In this document: positions 35,736 through 47,600 of the stretch, piece by piece
Position numbering within the stretch: position 1 is the first letter of the stretch
How the letters are laid out: each line of letters opens with the position of its first letter
NCBI GenBank assembly: GCA_030248215.1
Contig: JASANG010003984.1
Span: forward strand, 1-64,000
DNA length: 64,000 nt
Source: Enoplolaimus lenunculus
Taxonomy: Eukaryota > Nematoda > Enoplea > Enoplida > Thoracostomopsidae
Direction: 5' to 3'
Made by a program: the position numbers and the translations under genes
Notes under the pieces: model-generated
Told to the model about the DNA's origin: nothing
The model's database searches: none
Seen by the model: the letters and a program-made list of their open reading frames with translations, nothing else

Positions 35736-37035
35736 TACCGGTGAAATTCCCAATCCATTTTCCAGTCTTGACTCTATGAAGATTTCCCATGTGTATAGTA
35801 GTGCTAAAATTTAGTTCAATCTCATATTTTATTGGAAAATCTAGCGAACTAAAAGTTCCAGCACACGATACCGCAAGGTGACGGACGAACGGCGCCAGAC
35901 GATAAGCATAGCGTTACTATAATGGTTTTGCCGGCCAGACTTAACTTAAGATTTTCCGTTTCTTTGCGGTTACCGCAGTGTGTGGTTAGGTAAACTTAAT
36001 ATCGATTTTCGAAAAAACGATGTCGTTTCCGTTAATATAGAAATACCGCAAATCAAATGCGAATCACTAAAGTTTTTTGTTGCAGATTTGCGGCCACTGT
36101 GAGATATGATATAAAAATGACCAAATTCATTGCGAAAATTACCAAAATTTTGAATGCACCCGCCCCCTATCTTTCTTAAAGATTTTTAGTGCCTGGCCAA
36201 TGTTACTTTTTATTAAGGACGTCGCGTTTTTTCCGCTGGACAGCAAGACACAGGAATGTTATCGGGGCTGATTCATGCACCTGCCGATAGCATTGTAAAT
36301 GGGAAAACACGGACAGCTGCAAATTCTCGCTGGAAAACGGGACAGTTGGAAAGGTCTGTTTCGGACAAATAAGAAAACTGGACAGCGGCAATTTTTGTGC
36401 TGGAAAAAACTTGACAATGGGACACAAATCAAATTCTTTGCGGATGTTAAAAAATTTGTGAGATCGGTGAAGAATTTCAAGATTCTCGTATTTGGAGTTG
36501 CGCCGCCTGTCACTCCGTCTGTACCTACTTGCGGCCTTGGCAACCGCAGCTGACTTGCACCTTACTGCATTTTGGTAGCTCTATAAAACAGCGAATTTTT
36601 TTGTTCAAAGCACTGGTAGAGTTGAAATACGAATAAATGATGGTATGTATTTTTACATGAAAAGCAGAAAGCAGGACAGCAATGATTTTCTTGCGATTGT
36701 GGGGCTTACAACAAACTTTAATACTCTTCGTATATGCACAAACAAGAGTAGTAAGTGGTGCTCTCTGGCATTATTTCTGTCGTGTGGAGAAAACGGAAAG
36801 CCCCTGAAAGTAGTAGAATAGCACTTTACACATCAATTTCTGTTCCGTTTCGGATATTTACCCTTTAAACTTAAAATATAAGTTACAGCTTAATTATAGT
36901 TGGATGTGAGTTTTCAGTTTAAGTAAAAACTAAAATGACTGGACGGACTAAATTTTTAAGTTTAGACCAAGTCCAGAGTGTGTCAGTTTAGGTAGGAATC
37001 GGGACTTCAGACCTTTAAAAGCAGCTGGAAAACCG
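35736..37035. other. Intergenic, upstream of SNX29
   Basis: A GGACAG-rich segment at about 36240-36440 resembles the minisatellite at 7040-7240. No CpG-rich block or other promoter signal stood out. Confidence 0.4.
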
Positions 37036-37112
37036 GGCCTCCAGAGCGAGGATCGAACTTTCAAGCTACGGATTCTTAAGCGAACACTCTACCACTGCGT
37101 CTCGCAGCCCGC
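37036..37112 (-). mobile_element. tRNA-like sequence C, 430 bp upstream of SNX29
   Basis: On the minus strand: GGGCTGCGAGACGCAGTGG, then GGTAGAGTG (A-box-like) and AAAGTTCGATCCTCG (B box). The anticodon stem is not well paired, suggesting a tRNA-derived element or pseudogene rather than a working tRNA. Confidence 0.5.
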
Positions 37113-37544
37113 CTCTCCATCTGTTTCTATCATCGACTATATGTGTCGACCGTATGCTGCCAGTTAGCATACATACAATGCACTGCACTATATTGCATGT
37201 GCACATAACGGACACGCATGTCTCACATGCTTACAGAATGTACCGGTACAGAGCATTCCAAAAGTGACGTTCAAACTCCGAATAATATACGAAGTGTTAG
37301 CAGTAGAATAACTCTGCGTAATTAAAATTTTCTCGGTCTTGACTGAACCTAAATTGTTATAATTTTCAGTTGTTAATCATTGTTATTTAACTCTACAGAC
37401 ACTTTCGAAAGTAATACACAAAAGATCGTAACGAGCGAGAAATTCTTAGCTAGTAATTTGCAAGCCGACAAGTGTATATGGGTTACCGTATTGTAGAGAT
37501 GTGGTCTTGTGGTTACACGCATATGTAGTATATATTATACTGCA

Positions 37545-40500
37545 ATGACCGACAGCGATTTGTTTGAGCAACAAAAGGCTCTTAAACGGGGTCTACTCAA
37601 TCGGTTGTTAGATGCAGTGAAACAGGTTTGTTATTAATTTATCTTAGGTTGCAGTATAGATTAGTTTTGTGTAATAAGTATCCATTCAGTTAGAGTAGTT
37701 GTGGAATTTCGTGTTAAATGAGCAATTACAAATTTGAACTGTTTTTTATATCGCTCCAGTGTTTTGTATCCACTGAAGTTTACTGGAAATGAACGATCAC
37801 TTATTCAATTACTCGTATTAGGCGTCAGATGTCCACGGACAGCGAGCAATAGATTTCATGCTACCCATTGGCACATTATTGTTTAACCTTATTGCTAAAA
37901 GTCACAACCTTTGCGATAAATTTGTTTGGAAATTTTTTATAAATACGTCAGAAGGAAGCAAGGTTCTTACAGGCTGTTGAATATTTTTAAATTTTCATAC
38001 TAGATGTGAAATTTGTTTTTTATATTTATATATAAATCCGAATTTATTTAATTTCAGTGTCAGTCAAGATTTGGAGGCAAACGGGAATTAGCTACTGATT
38101 GCTATACGCAGTGAGTTTATTACATACACACAGCTCAAGTTAGATTAACATTCAGTAATGATATGTAGCATATATATACCTGGAATATGCACAGTTTTAT
38201 CGGCGGTCCTTTGATTTTGGAGCAAAATCAGGGGAACGGGATTATTGCTAAAATTTGAAATGTTCGCGCTCAGCTGGACCTGCTGATTTCACAAGTATAC
38301 GGATGATCAATAATGACACCCACTTTTTGAGTATTAAACTTGGTAGGCGTCAGGGTCAGGGCCGGAGCAAACACCCCATATTCCCCATTTGCAGGGGGTT
38401 CACCAGGGATGGGTGGTATCGGTTACAAACCGAGACCGGCCAAGAAATATATCGGTCTGAGTCAATTGTTGGTCATCACCGAAAATAAATTTTCAAAATA
38501 AACTATTTCTAATGTTTTTTTGTAAGCGTGTTTTTATAGTTGTTTGTATTTTCATAGCTTTGCTCTGTTTTTCAAAATATGTGCTCGTAATTATTGCGTA
38601 ACTATAAAATGTTATAATTTCACAGAAAAATTTTATTCATCAGCGACAACTTACTCAACAATACAGTTATATACATTTGCTGAATCCTCGACTTCTGGTC
38701 TCGGTTCCAAACCAGCGAGACTGGAAAAAGCGAGACCGAAAGTGAGAACGAGACAGAGACCGAGACCTGCAAAATACCGATACTTGCCAAGACCGAGAAC
38801 GAGACCGAGCGAGATCGAGATTCGGCCTCCAATCCATACGGATTGAAACAAAACCCTACGAATTTATGAATTACGTCTGGCTTCTCGATCGCTTCGCTCG
38901 AGAGTTTTTGACTCTGTTCTACCTTTCCGTGATTTTAAATAGCTTTGGACACTACATAGGCGTTACAAGAACCCTCAGGTTGCTAATTGCCAACAAGTTT
39001 TCTCGCTCGCTACACTCGCTGGGTTACAACTTAAGTTAATATAACTCTCATGAAACGAAATTGTCAAGAACCGTAATAAAGATAAAGAAAGTTTTGAGTG
39101 AGACGTGTCGTGTGCTGTCTTCTTTGGTTGGAGCATATGAAGATTGTATAAAGTTTTACGTAAAATATCAGTTGTTTAGCTACTTTAAAAGAAAACGCCA
39201 AAAAAAGTTTCGCTCTGCGCGCGAAATTTGATTCATTTTAAAGGTGGTTTCACTTTCTAGATCCATCATTTTGCAACTTTTGTGTGTAATTGTTTTTAAA
39301 GGGTGTCCTCACGGCTATCAAACACGTGCGTGAGCTCAGAAAATTTTAGATGGCGCATGGATAAATTCGGCATCCCCCTCTGTACTGCGGGCCTCCGCTT
39401 TGGAGTTTGGGGGCCCATTCTGTATGCTCCGGCACTAATAGGCGTTTTTGACCACCACTTTTCAAACACAAAAAACTCGACTGGTTTATTAGTACCCAAA
39501 ACATCTGACAAGCTCATTATCCGATATCAACCTGTGTATCACAGCTCACGTAGGAACTTATGCATGCCTGTTGGCTTCGAATAATCATATGGAAATTCAA
39601 ATGTGTACCTGATTAATTTCTATTAAGGTGTAGTCAAAATTTTATAGGGTTTCCTGTCTTCTTGCTCAACTGGAAGCAGTGTTTTACCATGGTTTGAAGC
39701 ATAATCAAACTGTACTTAATACGCTCAAGTAAGTAAATATGGGGATAATGTTGCGTTGAGCTGAATGGACATGTATATACGTTATACGTTTTGGAAAGCT
39801 GTATTTTCGACAATTAGCAAAAGTTTTTGAGCTGTTTGCAGGAGCGGATTTATTGTAACTGTGTGCGGATACCAAAATTTTTGCCGATGCCATTGTAATT
39901 TTAATATATCTTGCTTAGAGAACCGAAGACTTAACACTATGAACGCGAAAACGCACTGATATACGCCATCAAGTTAAATGGATAGCATTGTTACTCACTG
40001 CTAAGAGCAAAAACTATCGGCAAAAAATCAATATTTTGCAGTAAACGTTACGATGTCGATTAATTGGCACATCCCTAATTGTAATAATGGAAGCATTGTT
40101 TAACATTGAGTGTTTCAGACAAGTCACTGAAAAACTTACAAATATTAGTTTGGATCACTTGGAACTGGAAACAGGTTAGTAGCGATTTCATTAGGTTAAA
40201 ACTGCAACATAATTACGGCAGCCTTAATGTTAAGTGAAAGTAGGTAGCAGAGGTTTTTAAAGTTACGCTCTAAGAATGTTGAACTTTTTTTGTTGGTTCC
40301 AAGCAAAGCTAAACTGAGACTTGCAAACCGAGGCTGCAGCTAAAAGTCTCGGTCTCGGTTATTTTTGAGCGGTAACCGAGAGCGGTTCTACCTACATGCA
40401 GCAATGAACTACATTGGTATGTTGGGTTTTGAGTAATTTTGTTCAATTTTATATTTCCTTCTGGTTATCGTTTTTAACTAAAGTTAGATTTATTTTTGAT

Positions 40501-41649
40501 CAGTCTAAGAAGTGATTTATTAGGCATTAAAACAGTTTTTAAAATTAGTTGTTTGTTTGATTTTGGACGTTTGGTTTTGTCGTGCAAACGTCCTGAGACG
40601 AAAAACCAAGAGTTATTGAGACCGTGGCTTTCATCACTTCATTGGCGCTAAGTTTAGTTTTAAAACCATGATGCATTATGTGCTTCTGTTTGTAAATCTG
40701 ATGTCTTCCTGATAAAAAAGGGCTAGGGGCATGATATAAAACGTGAATAACGTGATCATGATATGTATACATTAACAATTCCAATGTTGGGTGTTTGCGG
40801 GAAGTTGTGTATTTTTAGTATTATGGCATTTTGTTCGTTATCATTTGAGCGACCTTGAACGCTCGCGCTACAGCAATCTCAAACACATTACAACTGACTC
40901 AGGACGGGGGCGAGCATGGATACGTGCTGCGCTTAACGAGAAAACACTGTCGAGATACGTCGAATCAATGTTGGGCGATACCCATACGCTAGAGTAAGAA
41001 CCAGCGTTTTATTTTTATTTTATACCAAGGCAGGCATAATTGGCGACTGTGACTTACGATAAATTTTCAAGCACCAATTAAAAAAAATTCGACAAGAGAA
41101 ATGTTATGCTTACTGTCAAATTCAAATTCTTTGGAAGGGATATAAAGGCAAGTTGAAAAGGATCCAGTCATATGCTACGCTTGCGAAATTAGGTGCTGAA
41201 GAATGTTTGTCAGTACTTAAGTCTACGATGAGTTAATCAACCAATTTATAATTTTACAGGATTTATTATGAAAGCTGGGCATTTTTACGTGATGAAGAAT
41301 TAAGCGCCACTTTACCACAACTGACGGCAGGTAAGTAATTTCGGCATTGAAATTTAGTGTATAAAGTTTTTTTGCTAAACGTAGATATTTTTGGATCTGC
41401 AGAGGTGCCAAAAATTAGTGGAAGCACAACAATTTGCCACTCTTGTTTTATTTATACAATACTAGTTTTTTAGGAACAGTGATATAAAACGAGCTTATTG
41501 TTTAGGCCTTCAATCGATTTTGTTTGCAATTGCAATTGATAACGCAGAGCTGAATACTGCGAAGTGTGTCATTGAACAGACTTCTGAAATGTTAATTGAA
41601 GCCAAACGAGCACCGGCACCCATTATAAATGTTCAAAGCGGACGCGGAG
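37545..41649 (+). other. SNX29: SNX29 exons 1-7: RUN domain
   Basis: Residues about 20-200. Helical blocks include [15 protein letters not shown] (exon 3), [11 protein letters not shown] (exons 4/5), the RUN signature GRGRAW at 119-124 within [15 protein letters not shown], then [12 protein letters not shown] (exon 6) and [13 protein letters not shown] (exons 6/7). These line up with human CLCAQFEAVLQHGLK, GRGRAWLRCALNE and GLNSILFAINIDN. Exons 2-6 are small (53-175 nt). RUN domains are expected on the cytosolic face of membranes; the partner GTPase is not deducible from sequence. Confidence 0.93.
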
Positions 41650-44600
41650 GTATGTATATTGTTAAGAGACCTGCCGTTGACAAAAGGTTGTACTGACTAA
41701 TGGCTGATAAGAGAATTCACCTGTGTATTTTAGATTTGGTGTTTTAATTTACCAAAATTGTTGGCAATATAAACGTCATTCTTCGAAATTTTTCTTCTAG
41801 CTTTCCGGTAATGAATGGAGGGTGGTGGAATTTCACCAGTGCTCAGCCATGAGCACCATTGCCTCCATTTCGTCCCGCAATACATATTTTTGACAAATGA
41901 GATGTCAGCCTTTTGGCTGTAATAATACTATTTATAGTTGTGACTGGCATCACCGGAAAAAATTTGTCGCGGTGGTAGTTTTATCACTTAATAATGCTTA
42001 CATTTAAAATTTTAGCACGACGATACAATCACAGAAAGAAGAAATCAACACTTGTTAACGTGGTTTCATTTGACAATGCGAGGAGGTATACTATTGCTAA
42101 ATGCTAGTTTAACCGAAATTTTTGACTTACTAGAGTTTGGGGATTTCAAAATTTATGCAAATTTCAAATGCTAAAAGATACAGTTGTATAGTAATTAAGT
42201 ATTGAATGGTTTTACTTAAGCGATATTGTGTTATGTATAACCAGTCGTAGTGGGACTACATGTATTGAGGGAAGCTCGAACACACGTAAGCAGTTAAGCT
42301 AATATGCAAATTAGTTATTAGCTAACTATTCATTTATTGGTTTTAGAGGTTTGTAAACAATTTATTGAGATGCCTCGCACTCAAAAACCCTTCATTAACT
42401 CTAATAATTTGAGAAAGAATTTTAAAAGCCATTATGTAGGCTTATCAATTTAGCAAATATTTGCAAATTAGCTATTAGCTAACTATTCGATAATCGGTTT
42501 TGAAGCTTTGTAGACTATTTATTTAGATTCCTCGCGCCCAAAAAACCATTATTGCTGAAATTAGATTGCTTGTAACCCTAATAATTAGTGATATATTGCA
42601 AAAAAGCCTAATTTAGGCTCATCAATTGTGTTATATGCATATTATCTGTTAGCTAACTACTCAGTTATCGGTTTCAGACGTTTGTAAACAGTTTATTCTG
42701 ATTCCTCGCACCTAACAACATTCAGTACACCATAATAATTAGTGAAATAATTTAAAAAGTCCTAGTTATGTCTTGTCAATTAAGCAAATATGCAAATTAG
42801 CTATTAGCTAACTATTCGATACTCGATTTTGAAGGTTTGTAGACTATTTATTCAGATTCCTAAAACCCAAAAAGCCATTAGTGCGGAAATTAGATTGCTT
42901 GTAACCCTAATAATTAGTGAAATATTGCAAAAATGCCTAATTTAAGCTCATCAATTATGTTCTATGCAAATTATCTATTAGCTAACTACTCAATTATCGG
43001 TTTTAGACGTTTGTAAATAATTTATTATGATTCCTCGCACCCCAAAAACCTTCAGTACATCATAATAATTATCGAAATATTTATTCAAATTTCTCGCACC
43101 TAAAAACCCGTTAGTGCTGAAATTATATTGCTTTTAACCTTAACAATTAGTGAAATAATGTAGAAAGTCCTAATTTAGGCTTAATTAATTTTGCAAATTA
43201 GCCTGTAGCTAATAAACGGCTTAAAATTTTACAACCCAAATGCGAGGTTAACACCCCATGATAATTGGCTTTCAAACAAAAAAGTTTATCAAAACCGAGT
43301 CAGCCGTTCCTGAGAATTTTTTCGGACGGACGGACGGACATCCACTTTTCGACCCCAGAGTACAAAACATAGAACATTGAGTGAAACTTCGAGTTTTGCT
43401 CGGAGTTTCGCTTCGCTCAATAAGGCTATAAATAATAACTTTAAAAGGATATAACGCACTACAAAGTGAAAATCTTATAAAGACAACAAGGCGCATCTTT
43501 TTGGAGATAGTTTTACATTTATATAGGGGCATGTTTTCATATTTTATAACAAATTTTAGGTTCTCGGAAAGCGATGGTCATATGAAGGTTATATCTTCGG
43601 GTGGCAAGAAACAAACGTACAAATCAAGTACAGCTTCTAGTGGTCAAGCAATCAATTCAGTGCTTCAAGCGTGGAATCAAGGAGCGGCCAACGATTCAAA
43701 TGGTTCAAAAACGAGTAATAGCCGGGCGGTGCCGTCACATATCAACCGAGTAGACTCGTATTCTTCAGCACCTGCAGAAGCTAATCCTGGTAGCAAATCG
43801 GTACAGCAAACGCCGTTGATGTCGTTATCGTCTGTTGATGGTAATATGATAGTGTAGATTGGGTTAAGGGGGAGGGGTAAAGATGGCTGGTTGGGGCAAG
43901 GGGAGTTTTTGAGGTGGCTGGATAAAATGGAGCAGCCGTAGCTGTGAAAAGGTTTATTGAACTGATGGTTAGCTACGTTTGAAGTTTGAAAGTCTTTCTT
44001 ATTACAGTGCAAGCGCTATCTTAGTGCAATACGGCTAGCGGAAAAGTTACCTGGGACATGGAGCTGTCTCGAAGAATTTATTTACTTACGTAGAGCTGTT
44101 AAATGTTCAAAGGGCTGTTGTGATAATGATTAGCTGCATTGGTTGTTTGCAAAAATGTCTAATGCAGTAAAAGCGACACAAGTGCAGTGTTTTTTCTGCA
44201 GGAAAAAGTTCGTGGGAGAAAATATAAAATGCACTGGTATTTGCTGTACCCTCCTATTAAGCGTTAAAGATTATTTTTACAGATGAAAACGTTAGATTTT
44301 GATGTATGCGTTTGCGATTCTATTGAAACCCAGGCCTATTTGGTACTAGGTCTTTTAACTTTTGAGCCATAGTCAAATTTTGTAAAATTTTGCGTGCTGT
44401 ATATGGCAGATGTTTGTCAACACTCTACCCGTATGAGAAATTCATTAATAATAAATGCAGGACAGTAGGTGGTTTGTTTGAAAATAGGTGCTATAGACTT
44501 CTGAAAATACGGTCTCTGATATCAAAATTTTTTCAGACGTACTGGCATTTGTGGATACCGTTGGCGAAGTTGAAGAAGAAGACGCCCGGTCGGTATTTTG

Positions 44601-47600
44601 TGATACTTCTACTCCCTCGCATAGCAGTTGTCGGTCCCCGTCCGAAGCAAGCGCTGCGTTGCCAGGCGGTTTACATTCCGGAGCGATTGTTGATCAGTTG
44701 TCTGTGACACCATCCGGCGATAGTTCTCGCAGCGGACAGATTTCGCCACAAATTCAATCCAGCGGAGAATATCAGGCGGTGAAAAGTGAAAAGTAAATAG
44801 TATTTTGGAAGTAAATGCATTTTGAATGTTTATTTTGACTTCGTTATTGTCGAGTAATTATTTTTCAGTTTGAAAGAATAATAGTCTTGGAAAAGCGTTG
44901 ATTTGTTTTTTATTTATGTGTTTCAACAAATTATTGGAAATTAAGCAAGCAATGTGGCTTAATTTCGTTTTTGATTACTTCTTGATCGTTTTTCGCTTTT
45001 TTAGTTTGTCAAAATCGCAACATACGAATTTAGATTCGGGTTTGTTTCTTAACGGTGAAACATTTACACCGATTCTGTCTTACAGTGACGGGATTGGCGA
45101 CAGCGCAAGTGCCTTACACGTAATTGGTCGACCGGAACATTCCGAGCACGGTAAAATATCTTTGTATGTCCTAAAGGCAAGAGGTAGCTAGTTTAAAATT
45201 GGTGTATTCAGGCTCTCGGATTAGTTTAAGTATGAATAGCTTTTCAGCGCTGAATTGTTTTTGGGGATTGTGGATTTATTTTAAATATTTTCAGGCGTCG
45301 TTGAAGCAAATGGTTTTAGTTCAAGTAATTCCGGAGTAGGTATGTGAGAACAGGACAAAGACTAGTGTGTTGATAAACGGTTGAAATCTTTTAAACTGGC
45401 GCATTGTAAAGTGGTATAGTGGTAAGATTGTGTGAACATTCAGTTTATTTAGTCCAAGTTATAGTAGTTTAATTAAACCTCATCTGACGCTATGCTGCGC
45501 CAATAATAATAATATGGGGAGTTAAATTTTGATTCTCAGCCTGATTTCGCGCAGTGGTTATTTTTTGGCAAAAGCGAAACTGTATTTATAGTGAGACGAA
45601 GCTTTCATCAAACAAATTCTCTGAAAAATTATACATCGTAATATGGTAGTATAGTGTGTAGCATTGCTAATTTGCATTATTTTTTGTTTTAGATATTCCA
45701 ACGCTGAATGATTTGCTGCAAACTGATAACACATTACGTACAGATTGTGTTGGTCAACCAAATGGTGGAGACTCTTATGCTCAAAGGTGAGTTAATGTTT
45801 TAATATCAACATCACACATTTGGTCGCAATTCTGCAGTGAGTTAGTTGACTACACAATATGGGGCTGCAAGATTGTCGCAAATTATTCGACCTTTGAATT
45901 TAAGTGTTTTAAATGCCGTCATGAGTTTACTTTTTGGCAGTCTCATGTTGTACCTTTTTAAGGCACTTGTGTGCATTCAACCGATAAAAGTTCAATTACG
46001 CATGATGACTGGATTAATGATGTATGCTGAGGGTTTGGCATATGTTTAGCCTAAACTGAGCTTAAATTTATGAAAATAATAAACTGAAATGTGGGAAACT
46101 TTAAGGGAAATCAAACAAGTTGCCCGTTGGCCAGTCATTTCGACGATTTCATATGAAAAATTTTTCGCATTATTCGTGTTGCTTGAATAAATTATTACTG
46201 TTTTCAGTGGAAGTGATTACTTGAGCGGCGCAGAGGATTGCGCAGGTGACAACTGTTCAAATCCGGACAGCAATTCGGCTGAATTTGTGGCAAGTTTACG
46301 GCAACAGCTAGCGGCGGTCAAACAACAAAGCACTGTGACAGTTTCAAAGCTTGAAGCTCAGTTGGACTCGGCTCTGCAGTAAGAATTGTTTTGGTGGTGG
46401 TCATGGATTAAAAACAAGGGAGAAGGGGTCGGTCTCTTTGAGCAAGTGACGTCTGTGGAAGTTGAAAAAAGAAATTGAATTTGCGTTGAGTAGAGTTTTT
46501 GATCGAATGGAAAAAATAGCAAAAATCGTTTATATCGTAGGTGTTAGAATTGAATTTTTTTCAAATAAAGATCAGTTTGAAAATGCAAATTTAACAAAAT
46601 TGAATTGTTGTACAGCTCACGTATATTAAGTTTATTTATGGTAGAAGTGTTTGATATGAATATGATATTTTAGTTGTTTCACGCTAGCAATATTTCGAAA
46701 TTATTCGGTTTCTAACGGTTATAGACAGAAATCACTCTTCTTTACTGTGTACCTTATATTTTCAGAGAAAACGAAGTATTGAAAGGCCAAATCAAAAGTT
46801 ATATATCAGCAGTACAATTGCTTAAATCTCGTGGTGCTCAGAACTTTTCAGGTTGGTTGACTATAATTTACATCGGATCGGGGTTGAAAAACAGCGTAGC
46901 AAGCGTTTTTGGTAGGTAATTAATTTAATGAAATTGCTAGAAAAGATTTCAGGTGTTTTGTAGGGATATAGGCAAGCAAAAAGTAAAATATGGATGCAAC
47001 TCGGTATATTTTAGCAATCAAGCGGAATTCAGCAGCCAAGACCAAAAGCAGATCTCCTGGTGTGTTAACATTTGTCAGTTATAAAAAAATTGAAGTACAT
47101 GCGTAGATTTTAGCAGGTGCCCATGTTATTGATGTGTAATAGTCGAGTAACTGAAGCGTAACGCACTAAATTGCAATATTAACAGTTTTTACAGTTCAAA
47201 ACTAAATATTTAAAATATGTGTTTAAGAATCACCGGAAGTTAATGAACTGGTATCCTGTTCGACATCATTCGAAAATCCAGATGATCCAGCGAGCGTATA
47301 CGAACAGAAATTAATTCAGGTGTGTGGTTCCGTTATTTATAATTAAGCATTACACAGAGTTGGAAATTTATTTTTTATGAACAGCTGTATACGGTATTGA
47401 ATTAAGTTATGCACCGTTTATGACATTTTTTGCCCCCACGACAAATACTGTAAGGTAAAATTAGTCGCTAGCAATTTTGAAAATCACAACTGGTCAACCG
47501 TACCCGATAGCAAAACGTTAAGACGCACAATTTGGCTGCTAATTGGAAATGTTGATAATTTTTTGATTATCCGGGAAAGAACTTAGCATGATAACTGGAT

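Noticed and set aside
39296-39584. 93- and 73-codon frames in SNX29 intron 2
   Set aside because: Splice phases join without them, they overlap on opposite strands, and no family motif was recognised.
45400-45440. GTGGTATAGTGGTAAG as a tRNA D arm
   Set aside because: No B box at tRNA distance and no cloverleaf.
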